A DNA stretch of 64,000 nucleotides from Bordetella genomosp. 1 (GTDB lineage Bacteria > Pseudomonadota > Gammaproteobacteria > Burkholderiales > Burkholderiaceae_B), in assembly GCF_002261335.1 (NCBI RefSeq), contig NZ_NEVL01000003.1:434001-498000 (forward strand). The letters run 5' to 3'. A program made the translations under genes and the position numbers. The notes below the pieces were generated by a model. It made no database searches and was not told where the DNA came from. It worked only from the letters and a program-made list of their open reading frames with translations. Of this stretch, positions 16,764 through 24,770 are shown piece after piece; position 1 is the first letter of the stretch, and the number at the start of each line of letters is the position of its first letter.

Positions 16764-17872
16764 TCGCACCCGCACCGTCAACGCGCATGCAGCGCGTGGC
16801 CCCGGCCTGGACCGGGGCGGTGCTGGGGCCGGTGCGGCCGCCGGCCATCCCGGCCCCGGTCTGCACCGGCCCCGGACTCGACGCCCTGCTGGGGCGTTTT
16901 GTCTTGCCGCACGAGGGCCCGGCCGCCCTGCGCGAGCTGGTGAGCCAGGGCCACGGCGCCCTGCCCTTGCCGGGCCATGGCCAGACGCTGCTGCGCTGGC
17001 GCGTGTTTGCGCGCCTCGGCGCGCAGGATCTCGCGCTGGCCAAACTGTTTGAAAGCCATGCCGACGCGCTGGCGATCCAGGCGGAGCTCGGCGCCACGCC
17101 ACAGGGCGACGGCACCTGGGGCGTCTGGTGCGCCGAGCCGCCCGCGCACCGCGTGCATGCCACGATCGACCCCGACGACGCCGGCCGGCTGCGCCTCACT
17201 GGCGTCAAGGCCTGGTGTTCGGGCGCCGCGCACCTGAGCCATGCCCTGGTCAGCACCTGGGACGCCGAAGGCCGGCCGCAACTGGCCGCGGTCGCGCTGG
17301 ACCAGCCGGGCGTGCGCGTGACCGGCGAAGGCTGGCACGCCATCGGCATGGCCGGCACCGACAGTGTCAATGTCAGTTTTGAAGACGTCGTGGCCACGCC
17401 CGTGGGCGGGCCCGGCGAGTATGTGCACCGGCCGGGCTTTCTGCACGGCGCGGCGGGTGTGGCCGCGTGCTGGTACGGCGCGGCCGACCGCATCGCCCGC
17501 CACCTGCTGCAGGCCGCCCGCACCCGCGAAATCGACGCCCACGCCCAGGCCCACCTGGGCAGCATCGACGTGGCCCTGGTGCAGGCGCGTGCGCAGCTGC
17601 GCCTGGCGGCCGCGGAGATCGACGCGCACCCCGATATGGCCTGCGAGCTGCCGGTGCAGCGCGCCCGCCTCGCGGTGGAGCACGCCGCCAACATCGTGCT
17701 GGAGCATGCCACCCGCGCTCTAGGGGCCGGGCCGCTGTGCAAGGACGCCGGATTTGGCCGCCTGGTGGCGGACCTGCCGGTGTTCATGCGCCAGAGCCAC
17801 GCCGAACGCGACCTCGCCGTGCATGGCCGCGACGTCGCCCGCCTCGCCCCGGAGCTGCCGTGGACGCTGTAG
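16760..17872 (+). CDS. Acyl-CoA dehydrogenase-family protein
   Basis: 370 residues. The flavoprotein fold is recognisable from the middle domain (TGVKAWCSGAAHLSHALVS, VSFEDVVATPVG) and the C-terminal helical domain (GAGPLCKDAGFGRLVADLPVFM near the end). The N-terminal domain is shorter and more divergent than in beta-oxidation enzymes, and I cannot place the catalytic glutamate with confidence. Coupled by ATGA to the DUF2383 gene and overlapping the PIG-L gene by 13 bases. In this setting it may oxidise a carrier- or sugar-linked acyl group rather than degrade fatty acids; that is inference. Confidence 0.85.
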   Translation: MIAPAPSTRMQRVAPAWTGAVLGPVRPPAIPAPVCTGPGLDALLGRFVLPHEGPAALRELVSQGHGALPLPGHGQTLLRWRVFARLGAQDLALAKLFESHADALAIQAELGATPQGDGTWGVWCAEPPAHRVHATIDPDDAGRLRLTGVKAWCSGAAHLSHALVSTWDAEGRPQLAAVALDQPGVRVTGEGWHAIGMAGTDSVNVSFEDVVATPVGGPGEYVHRPGFLHGAAGVAACWYGAADRIARHLLQAARTREIDAHAQAHLGSIDVALVQARAQLRLAAAEIDAHPDMACELPVQRARLAVEHAANIVLEHATRALGAGPLCKDAGFGRLVADLPVFMRQSHAERDLAVHGRDVARLAPELPWTL

Positions 17873-18618
17873 GCGCGCGCCGTATCGTCGGCGCGGGCAC
17901 GCCCGAGGCCGCCTGGCAGGACTGGTTGCGCGCGCATCCGTTGCCCGCGCAATCGGCACGCGAGCTGGCCGGCGGCAGCCGCACCGTGCATGTACTGGCG
18001 CCGCATCCCGACGATGAGATCCTGGGCTGCGCCGGCATCATGCGCCAACTGGCCGGCCTGGGGCTGGACGTGCAGGTCTGGGCGGTGACCGACGGCGAGG
18101 CCAGCCATCCGGACTCGCCGCGCTATCCCGGCGATGCGCTGGCGGAGATTCGCACGCGCGAGAGCCGCCGCGCCCTGCGCGCGCTGGGCATTCCGGCGCG
18201 TCGGGCGCGCCTGCGCCTGCCCGACGGCGGCGTCAGCGCCAACGAAGCTGCCCTCACCGAGCGGCTCGCCGACCGTCTCGAGGCGGGCGACCTGGTACTC
18301 GGCACCTGGAGCCTGGATGGCCATCCCGACCACGAGGCCGTCGGCCGGGCCGGCCGTCGAGCGGCGCTGCGGGCCCGTTGCCGCTATTTCGACGTGCCGA
18401 TCTGGGGCTGGCACTGGGCCGCGCCCGAGCGCGGCGAGCTGCCGGCCGATCGTGCCTGCCGCATCCCGCTGGCGCCGGAAGACCTGCAGGCCAAACGTCT
18501 GGCCGTGCAGCGCTTTCGCAGCCAGCTCGAGCCCGATCCGGACACCGGGCGTCCGCCCATCCTGCCCGCCTTCGCGCTGGAACGGCTGCTGCGCCCCTTC
18601 GAGGTGCTGCTGCGATGA
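17860..18618 (+). CDS. PIG-L/LmbE-family N-deacetylase
   Basis: 252 residues from a GTG at 17860, which overlaps the preceding gene; no better start exists before the fold begins. The zinc-site motif HPDDE is at residues 49-53 (VLAPHPDDEILGCAG), and the second histidine pair is in DGHPDHEAVGRAG (155-158). This family removes acetyl groups from N-acetylglucosamine-type sugars, as in mycothiol, bacillithiol and GPI synthesis. The next gene is a NodS-like methyltransferase and then a glycosyltransferase, so it probably deacetylates an amino sugar intermediate. Confidence 0.9.
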   Translation: MDAVGARRIVGAGTPEAAWQDWLRAHPLPAQSARELAGGSRTVHVLAPHPDDEILGCAGIMRQLAGLGLDVQVWAVTDGEASHPDSPRYPGDALAEIRTRESRRALRALGIPARRARLRLPDGGVSANEAALTERLADRLEAGDLVLGTWSLDGHPDHEAVGRAGRRAALRARCRYFDVPIWGWHWAAPERGELPADRACRIPLAPEDLQAKRLAVQRFRSQLEPDPDTGRPPILPAFALERLLRPFEVLLR

Positions 18619-19199
18619 CGGATTTCGAGGCGATGTACCGCGCCGACCCGGATCCCTGGGACGTCGCCGACCGCTGGTACGAGCGGCGCAAGCGCGCCCT
18701 GATGCTGGCAGCCCTGCCCCGCGAGCGCTATCGCCAGGGCCTGGAGCTCGGCTGTGGCACGGGCTATGCAACCCTTGAACTGGCCACGCGATGCCAGGCG
18801 CTGCGCGCGGTGGACGGCGCGCCGACCGCCGCGGCTCATTGTCGCGATCTGCTGGCGCGGCACGGTCATCGCCATGCCGAGGTCGAGACCCGCACGCTGC
18901 CGGGCGACTGGCCGGAGGTGCCGGCGGCCGGATACGACCTGATCGTGGTCTCGGAGCTGGCCTATTACTTCGGCGCCACCGACCTGCGGCGCTGGCTGGA
19001 TCGATGCGTCTCCTCGCTGGCGGTCGGCGGCGACTGGGCCATGTGCCATTACACGCCGGCGTTCCATGACCGCCGCCAGGACACGGCCGCCGTGCATGCG
19101 CTGGTCGACGCGCTGCCCGCGATGCAGCGGCGCGTGTCGCACCTCGATCCCGAGTTCCGGCTCGACATCTGGCGCAAACAGGAAGGAGCCATGCCATGA
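18615..19199 (+). CDS. SAM-dependent methyltransferase, NodS-like
   Basis: 194 residues, coupled by ATGA to the PIG-L gene. The N-terminus (FEAMYRADPDPWDVADRWYE) matches the DPW...YE opening of NodS-type methyltransferases, and motif I is LELGCGTGYATLEL (43-56). NodS N-methylates the free amine left by NodB on chitin oligosaccharides. Following a deacetylase, methylation of the freed amine is a reasonable guess here. A general small-molecule methyltransferase remains possible. Confidence 0.88.
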   Translation: MTDFEAMYRADPDPWDVADRWYERRKRALMLAALPRERYRQGLELGCGTGYATLELATRCQALRAVDGAPTAAAHCRDLLARHGHRHAEVETRTLPGDWPEVPAAGYDLIVVSELAYYFGATDLRRWLDRCVSSLAVGGDWAMCHYTPAFHDRRQDTAAVHALVDALPAMQRRVSHLDPEFRLDIWRKQEGAMP

Positions 19200-19900
19200 T
19201 CGGCGTCTGTATTCCCGCCCATAATGAAGAAGCCGTGATCGACGCGTGCCTCGCGTCGGTATTGCGCGCGGCGCGCCATCCGGCGCTCGGCGGCGAGCCG
19301 GTGCGGATCGCCGTGGTGCTCGACGCCTGTACCGACGCGACCCCGCAGCGGGCGCGCCGCCATCCAGTTGCGCGCATCGTCACGCATCACCGCAACGTGG
19401 GGCTGGCCCGCGCGGCCGGCGCACGGCATCTGATCGAGGCCGGCGCGCGCTGGCTGGCCTTCACCGACGCCGACACGACCGTGGCGCCGCGCTGGCTCGC
19501 CGATCAGCTGGCGCTGCAGGCGGCGGTGGTGTGCGGCACGGTGGGCGTGAAGGACTGGCGCTGCCATGGCGCGAACGCGGCCGCGGCCCGCGCCGCGTTT
19601 CGCGCCGCCTACCAGGATCGCGACGGCCATCGCCACGTGCATGGCGCCAACCTCGGCATCAGCCGCGACGCCTATCTGCACATCGGCGGCTTCGAGGCGC
19701 TCGCATGCAGCGAAGACCAGGCGCTGGTCGACCGGCTCGAGCAGGCAGGCGTCGCGATCGCCTGGAGCGCCCGGCCGCGCGTCACCACCAGCGCCCGCCC
19801 CTATTCCCGGGTGGACGGCGGCTTCGCCACCACGCTGCGGCGCGCCTGGACGGACACGCCCCTCGCGCCGGTGGAGATGGCTCACACGGTGGCCGCGTAG
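19196..19900 (+). CDS. Family 2 glycosyltransferase
   Basis: 234 residues, coupled by ATGA to the methyltransferase gene. GT-A fold: VCIPAHNEEAVIDACLASVL at the N-terminus, DACTDATPQ, the metal-binding DAD at 91-93 (AFTDADTTVAP), and an acceptor-loop acidic pair in ACSEDQALVDRL. No membrane helix, so it acts in the cytoplasm on a soluble or membrane-bound acceptor. Last gene of the five-gene operon; it converges on the HD-Pnk gene with an overlap of 19 bases. Confidence 0.9.
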   Translation: MIGVCIPAHNEEAVIDACLASVLRAARHPALGGEPVRIAVVLDACTDATPQRARRHPVARIVTHHRNVGLARAAGARHLIEAGARWLAFTDADTTVAPRWLADQLALQAAVVCGTVGVKDWRCHGANAAAARAAFRAAYQDRDGHRHVHGANLGISRDAYLHIGGFEALACSEDQALVDRLEQAGVAIAWSARPRVTTSARPYSRVDGGFATTLRRAWTDTPLAPVEMAHTVAA

Positions 19901-21024
19901 CGCACCATGTGCGCCTCGGTCGGCACGGGCAGCTCCCAGCGGTGCAGCATGCCCAGCAAGGCCTTGTTGCTCAGCGTCGTGTCGCGGCGGCTGTTACGCC
20001 GCAGCAGCTCGGCGCGCGGCTGCTCCAGATACACGATCTCGACCTCGGCGCCATAGGCATAGCAGAGGTCGAGCGTGCGCGTGCGCATCTGGCGGCTCAG
20101 GTGCGTGGCGTTCCAGACGAAGGGTTTGCCTTCGCGCAGCAACGCACGCGCCAGGTCGGTGGCGTGATGTGCGGCCTTGCCGTCGTTCTCGCCATGCTTG
20201 AGCCCGAGGGCTTCACGCGCGTCGTCATAGGAGACGACCGGCAGGCCGGCCCGATGCGTGCGCACCCAACTATCCTTGCCCGACGCCGGCAGGCCGCACA
20301 TCAATGTGACCCGCGACCCCGGCTCCTGGAACAGCGCGTAGTCGGGATGGACGTCCGCGCCGCGGAAATAGCTGAGCCGGGTGTGCGCATCGGCGAAGGC
20401 GCGCGGCTCGCCGTAGCATCCTTCCTCGCGCGCCAGCTCGCGAAACAGCTCGATGCTGTCCAGCACCCGCGCCTGGTCGGCGCAGATGCGCCCGCGCATG
20501 TCGGCCTCGGCCAGCGCGGCCAGCAGGCGCAGATCGAGCTGCCACGACAGCTCGTGCAGCGTGAAGCTCGCCGTCTGCGCACGACGCGGGTCGTCGAGCA
20601 GGTAGAACGGCACCTGGTGCACCGCGATGAGCCGGCACACAGCCTCGCGCAGGGCGAACGGCATGCCCGCCTCCCACAACAGCACGCGCGCGTCCACCGC
20701 GCCCTTGCGCGAGTGGCCAGGCTGGCCGATGCGGCCGGTGACGGGGTCCACCACCGTGGTACGGTACTTCGCCACGTCGTGCAGCAACGCGGCAAAGAAC
20801 AGCACGCAACGCGCGTCGTCGTCCGCGTCGCGATAGTCCGCCGACTGCACCAGCGCGTCGATCACCATGCCGGTGTGCGTCCAGACGTCGCCCTCGCCGT
20901 GATAGCGCGGCTCCTGCGGCGTGCGCCTGGCATGCTCCAGCACCGGGAAGGCCGCCAGGCACGCCGCGGCGTCGAAGGCCGCGCCCGGCGCGGGCGGCAG
21001 CGTGTTCAGTTGATTCCAGTTCAT
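19882..21024 (-). CDS. HD-Pnk: HD phosphoesterase / polynucleotide 5'-kinase (RNA end-healing)
   Basis: 380 residues from the ATG at 21024, behind GGAGAA; the frame upstream belongs to the ligase gene's shadow. The N-terminal HD domain (about 20-220) keeps His50 (WTHTGMV), His82-Asp83 (LLHDVAKYRTT), His104 (GHSRKGA) and His136. The C-terminal kinase has the P-loop GLPASGKDS (244-252), SYDDAREALG and WNATHLSRQMR, as in T4 Pnk-type kinases. In characterised HD-Pnk proteins the HD part removes 2',3'-phosphates and the kinase phosphorylates 5'-OH ends. It is co-directional with an RNA ligase gene 29 bases upstream; together they can heal and seal cut RNA. Confidence 0.88.
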   Translation of the reverse strand: MNWNQLNTLPPAPGAAFDAAACLAAFPVLEHARRTPQEPRYHGEGDVWTHTGMVIDALVQSADYRDADDDARCVLFFAALLHDVAKYRTTVVDPVTGRIGQPGHSRKGAVDARVLLWEAGMPFALREAVCRLIAVHQVPFYLLDDPRRAQTASFTLHELSWQLDLRLLAALAEADMRGRICADQARVLDSIELFRELAREEGCYGEPRAFADAHTRLSYFRGADVHPDYALFQEPGSRVTLMCGLPASGKDSWVRTHRAGLPVVSYDDAREALGLKHGENDGKAAHHATDLARALLREGKPFVWNATHLSRQMRTRTLDLCYAYGAEVEIVYLEQPRAELLRRNSRRDTTLSNKALLGMLHRWELPVPTEAHMVRYAATV

Positions 21025-21053
21025 ATGATTCTCCTTGTCGGCGCCGGCGCGAT

Positions 21054-21953
21054 TCAGGCGGCGCGGCCGGATTTCCCGGCGGCATCGGCCTGCGCGCGCA
21101 GCGCGTCCAGTCCTTCGAGCGTGCGCAGACCCAGGTCTGCCCAGGTCATCGTCAGCATCGGCGCGAACAGATCCACGCCGGCTGCAAGGCCATTGGGCAG
21201 GATCGGGCGGCGCTGATGATGCGATCCGCTGTCGAGGATGGTCTGTACGAAGTCGGGCCGCACCAGCTTGTAGCGTGCAAGCACCCGGCCCTCGTCTTCG
21301 ACCTTGATGTAGAGCCCCTCCGCACGATCCGAGGTGTCGGTCTGCTGCCAGCACAGCGCGGCGGGCAGCCCTTCACGCGCCACCGTTTGCGCAAAGCCGT
21401 CACGCCAGTGCCGGCTCTTGGCCAGCGACGTGCGCACCAGTTGCCACAGCAACGCGGGCCGCGGGGGCATGGGGCCGGCATACAGCACCGGCACCGGCAG
21501 CACCGGCACGCCCGCCAGCAGCGCATGACGGCGCGGCGTGGACAGGAAGCAGTCGTCGCGCCGGTCGTAGATGTCGAACTCGTGGAAGTGATGCGGCAGG
21601 CAGTCGTAGAACACCGAATGCTTGCTGTACGTCCACTCGCCATACATCACGTAGCGGTCCTCGAGCGTCTCGAGCAGGCGCGCCTCGTGCGCGACGGCCC
21701 ATTGCTTGAGCAGGTTGAACTGGCGCTCGCGACCGCCACCGGTGAGATAGTGGCCGCGGGATTGCAGCAACAGCTCGGCGGCGCCGCTGAACGACACGCC
21801 GGTGTTGGCGCCGTCGAGCTTTTCTTCGATGACGACGTGGCATCCGGCGAGCGTCTTGAGCGCCACCTGATCGCTGGCGTCGTCGCCGGGTTGCAGCCGC
21901 GACCCTTCGACGTGGGGCGTGCGGGGGTATTTCAGAATGGAAAGGGAATGCAT
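21054..21953 (-). CDS. ATP-dependent RNA ligase family protein
   Basis: 299 residues from the ATG at 21953. The nucleotidyltransferase motifs are in order: motif I EEKLDGAN with adenylated Lys45, LLQSRGHYL, motif III VMYGEWTY (102-109), IIIa FHEFDIYDR (123-131), IV EGLYIKVE (212-219) and V ARYKLVRPDF. This is the Rnl2-like core plus a C-terminal helical extension. It should join 5'-phosphate and 3'-OH ends, which the HD-Pnk encoded just downstream can prepare. Both genes form a two-gene operon. No RtcR-type sigma-54 regulator is nearby. Confidence 0.9.
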   Translation of the reverse strand: MHSLSILKYPRTPHVEGSRLQPGDDASDQVALKTLAGCHVVIEEKLDGANTGVSFSGAAELLLQSRGHYLTGGGRERQFNLLKQWAVAHEARLLETLEDRYVMYGEWTYSKHSVFYDCLPHHFHEFDIYDRRDDCFLSTPRRHALLAGVPVLPVPVLYAGPMPPRPALLWQLVRTSLAKSRHWRDGFAQTVAREGLPAALCWQQTDTSDRAEGLYIKVEDEGRVLARYKLVRPDFVQTILDSGSHHQRRPILPNGLAAGVDLFAPMLTMTWADLGLRTLEGLDALRAQADAAGKSGRAA

Positions 21954-22490
21954 GTTCGTCGCCCGCTGCGTTATTGGCGCAGCCGGGCCCAAAGCCAGAG
22001 AGATGGCCGACGAACGGATCGGGCGCGAGTCGTGTCGTGCCGTGCTGCAGGTGCAGAACGGAGGGACGTCGCGAGAAGTGGGAGGCGGGAGCTTCGTGCC
22101 GCGCACAGCCTCATGGCAGGCTGTCGGGGAACGGAACCAGTACCGCAGCCAACACGGGCGCAGACTGCGCCGGATCGGGCTGCTTGCAGAGCAGTCGTCG
22201 GCGACTAGCGGAGGACGATCATGCGGGGCACTTGAGGCTCCAGAGAAAAGCGGTTGCTGATGAGAGCTCGAATTCTAGCGCGAGCAAGGGACGCGGTTCA
22301 AGTGTCGGCGCGTGCGCGCTGCGCGTGATGCGGCGGGATGGCAACACGAGGTCGAGGTGCGGCCGCACGCCAAGTCCGCACGCCGCCGATGTCGTGGCGG
22401 GTCCGGCGCTCGGCAAAGATTGCGATCGAACAAAGCCAGGTGCCCCGTCCCGCGTCGTCACCAGCGCGCTGCGCACCCCCGCCCCAAAAC
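21954..22490. other. Long spacer upstream of the RNA ligase, no gene supported
   Basis: About 540 bases. Short open frames exist on both strands, but their products are low-complexity and lack start signals. The ligase promoter must lie near 21960-22100. The right end runs into the REP-like block. I see no recognisable RNA gene. Confidence 0.5.
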
Positions 22491-22677
22491 AAAGGTGTCA
22501 GACGACATTTTTGAAGATGCGGTGTGCGCGGAACAAAGGTGTCAGACTGCATTTTTGAAGATGCGGTGTGCGCGGAACAAAGGTGTCAGACTGCATTTTT
22601 GAAGATGCGGTGTGCGCGGAACAAAGGTGTCAGACTGCATTTATCGCTGCGCGGGAAAATGCAGTCTGACACCTTTT
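22491..22677. repeat. REP-like block A1: 44-bp tandem repeat plus inverted pair
   Basis: Three head-to-tail units of exactly 44 bp start at 22491, 22535 and 22579. Each begins AAAGGTGTCAGACTGCATTT and ends GGTGTGCGCGGAAC; the first reads GACGACA in place of GACTGCA. A fourth copy at 22623 faces an inverted copy at 22656-22677, forming a long hairpin around TATCGCTGCGCGGG. No coding sequence overlaps. Confidence 0.9.
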
Positions 22678-22765
22678 CGGGGTATCGCCCCGTTGATCCG
22701 AGCTGGCGGGACGTTGTCCTCCCCCGTCCCGCCCCGACGCTCTCGGCGCACGGCCACGGCAGAAC

Positions 22766-22864
22766 AAAGGTGTCAGACTGCATTTTTGATGATGCGGTGT
22801 GCGTGGAACAAAGGTGTCAGACTGCATTTATCGCGAGGCGAAAAATGCAGTCTGACACCTTTTC
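22766..22864. repeat. REP-like block A2: 44-bp unit plus inverted pair
   Basis: One 44-bp unit (22766-22809; GATGATGC and GTGGAAC variants), then a copy at 22810-22830 facing an inverted copy at 22841-22864. The order is the same as in block A1, which suggests duplication of a whole module. Confidence 0.9.
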
Positions 22865-22915
22865 GGGTGACGCGACGGGGATGCGCAGGCCCGGTGAGGC
22901 CGGGCTAACAGGCGC

Positions 22916-23536
22916 TCAATAGTAGATGTCGACGTAGTCCGTCAGGCCGCCGCAGACCGTCATGTCTTGAAGGCGCCAGTACTTGCGTTTGCCCGTCGCT
23001 CGGAACTCGTGGTCACCGGTGCGTTCGCAGCGGCGGCCCTTCTCCGGCGCGTCCAGGATCAGGATCGTGCCGCGGAACGTGAAGCGGTCGGCCGAGATCG
23101 ACACCACCTCGCCCTTGATCGACACCGAGCCCGCGTCCGTTGCGTGACCGCCCTCCAGACGCACCACGCCGTTGTCGTCCACCGCGTTCAGTTTGCCGCG
23201 CGCATCGGTCCAGAGCCATTGCAGGCCGATGCCGCTGTTGTTCAGCAGCCGCTCGTAAGCGGCGCCCGCATCATCCTTGACATCCGTGCGCTGCACGGCC
23301 GAAGCGCTCTCCGCCTTCGCCATCGACGGCTGCGCCGCCGCGGGCGCCAGGCGATTCTCGTTCGCCGAGTGCGCCCGCATCTGCCCTTGCGCGCCGCCAC
23401 CGCCCTGCGGCGGCAGATCCGCCGCCGAAGCCAGCGACGCAAAGCCGCTCATCGCCACACCCAACGCCAGCGCGCGCAGGCCGGCCGAACACGTCTTTGC
23501 GGAACGGGACAGGAAACGATCAGTTTGGTTTTTCAT
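22916..23536 (-). CDS. Secreted protein of unknown function
   Basis: 206 residues from the ATG at 23536. A Sec signal peptide covers about residues 1-38 (LRALALGVAMSGFASLASA-ADL). A low-complexity linker follows, then a beta-rich domain from about residue 90 (GIGLQWLWTDARGKLNAVDD, VVSISADRFTFRGTILILD) and a tail with two cysteines (RRCERTG, TVCGGLTDYVDIYY) that could form a disulfide. I do not recognise the family. It lies directly beside REP-like block A2 and converges on nothing coding. Confidence 0.75.
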   Translation of the reverse strand: MKNQTDRFLSRSAKTCSAGLRALALGVAMSGFASLASAADLPPQGGGGAQGQMRAHSANENRLAPAAAQPSMAKAESASAVQRTDVKDDAGAAYERLLNNSGIGLQWLWTDARGKLNAVDDNGVVRLEGGHATDAGSVSIKGEVVSISADRFTFRGTILILDAPEKGRRCERTGDHEFRATGKRKYWRLQDMTVCGGLTDYVDIYY

Positions 23537-23757
23537 GGTGTTCTGTAAGTGAGAAAAGGCAGCGGCATCGACAAGCCCGAGCCACGCCTGGACCGCCGCA
23601 TCGCATCGCCGGACCCGCGACGCAGGCGCAGCGGTAACTTAGCACGCCACCCCGAGCCGATGAAACAGCGCCAGGTAACAGCGCGTATGCACGTCCGCGC
23701 GCTGAGCGGCGTCAAGCAACGATCGCAGACGTCGGCTCGACGGATGCGCGGGCGTGC

Positions 23758-24120
23758 TTATTGAAACGTGTCCCGGTTCGCGCGGAAGTGGTTCCAAAGC
23801 TCGTCCATATCCACCATTTCGAAGACGAACCATCCGGCAGTAAACAGCTGCTGATACTTCTTCGACGCGCTGGCGATCATTGCCGTCTCGTCGGCAGCTC
23901 TGGCGGCGGCGAGTTGATTGCCGGCCTCGGCAGACAAGGCTTGCAACGTGCCTTGGAGCGCGAGGATCGCCCCTCTGAATGGGTCTCGATCGACAGGATT
24001 GCCGGCGTATGCGTTCAGGGAGTCCTGCAATCGCTCGACACAATCCGGATAGTCCTCGAGCAGATCGCGCAAGGACTGAGGGACCGGGGGAGGACGAAGC
24101 GGCGGCGATGAACATGCCAT
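23758..24120 (-). CDS. Hypothetical protein, helical
   Basis: 120 residues from the ATG at 24120 (MACSSPPLRPPPVP); the upstream extension to 24237 is arginine-rich and overlaps the next gene. After a Pro-rich start, it is mostly amphipathic helix (LQDSLNAYAGNPVDRDPFRG, LSAEAGNQLAAARAADETAM). Cys3 is not in a lipobox. It lies 22 bases downstream of the 108-residue gene in the same direction, so the two are likely one transcript. Family not recognised. Confidence 0.6.
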   Translation of the reverse strand: MACSSPPLRPPPVPQSLRDLLEDYPDCVERLQDSLNAYAGNPVDRDPFRGAILALQGTLQALSAEAGNQLAAARAADETAMIASASKKYQQLFTAGWFVFEMVDMDELWNHFRANRDTFQ

Positions 24121-24142
24121 TTTCCAATACCCTGCCTGCGTT

Positions 24143-24469
24143 TCAGTGTTCCGCGCCGGCATCCTCGTCGCTGCGCGACGCCGCCGCGATCGCGGCCGCC
24201 AGCAGCGGGCCGACGATGCGTCGCGTCTTGTAGTCATCCACGAAGTAGTTGATGCGATTCGCGAGATGTTGCGCAGACAACCATCCCAGCCCGTGCATAT
24301 CGCGCAGTTCCGCCTCGTTGAGCTTCACCAGGCATTGGTAACTCACGAACGACGCCTCGCAGGCCACGAGCATGTAGCGCGCGCCCTTCTCGTCTTCGAA
24401 CAGATACCAGAACCGATCATCGGTGTGATACGGCGCCTTGCCCGGACGAAATGATTTCAAGTTGGCCAT
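24143..24469 (-). CDS. Hypothetical protein
   Basis: 108 residues from the ATG at 24469. Aromatic, soluble N-terminal part (YHTDDRFWYLFEDEKGARYM), then a helical region (LNEAELRDMHGLGWLSAQHL) and an alanine-rich C-terminus. No signal peptide. It precedes the 120-residue gene by 22 bases. The pair, both small and unrecognised, sits in the accessory stretch between repeat blocks. Confidence 0.65.
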   Translation of the reverse strand: MANLKSFRPGKAPYHTDDRFWYLFEDEKGARYMLVACEASFVSYQCLVKLNEAELRDMHGLGWLSAQHLANRINYFVDDYKTRRIVGPLLAAAIAAASRSDEDAGAEH

Positions 24470-24770
24470 CAGTAGATACGCGCTGAGAATCGGAAGATGG
24501 GAGTGATGATAACGGGCGGCGCATGACGCTTGCGAAGGCGAGCCTGCACATTATCGCCGTCCAAGGGAAAGGTACGGCGTTGAACGGCGGCGGGGTTGCA
24601 GGCGTCGGCGCCTGGCTCGGACCCAGGCGCCACGGGCTCCTGCGTTGGTGCGGCAGGTGCGCTTTGATATATTCGACCCCCCCGGGCGGCGGCCCCTGCA
24701 GTGGCACGGTACCGCCGTGCTGCCGCGGCACGCGGTCAGACGCACTCAATGTTCCCCAACAGAAGGTTCC
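24470..24770. other. Divergent spacer, no gene supported
   Basis: 301 bases between the hypothetical gene pair (minus) and the Sel1-like gene (plus). It must hold both promoters; TTTGATATATTCGA near 24663 is a locally AT-rich candidate. I see no ORF with a credible start and no structured RNA. Confidence 0.45.

Noticed and set aside
16417-19383. A 988-codon open frame on the minus strand across the PIG-L/NodS cluster
   Set aside because: Antisense to five recognisable overlapping genes; no motif, no ribosome site, low-complexity product.
16760-19900. Lipid beta-oxidation cluster
   Set aside because: Only one acyl-CoA dehydrogenase homologue, with no thiolase, hydratase or CoA ligase; the partners are sugar-modifying enzymes.
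22491-22622. CRISPR array
   Set aside because: The 44-bp units are identical throughout with no variable spacers, and inverted copies follow; no cas genes.
22298-22922. Short open frames made of repeated residues in the REP-like block
   Set aside because: They are direct translations of the 44-bp tandem repeat (recurring VSDCIF/VRLHF), not proteins.
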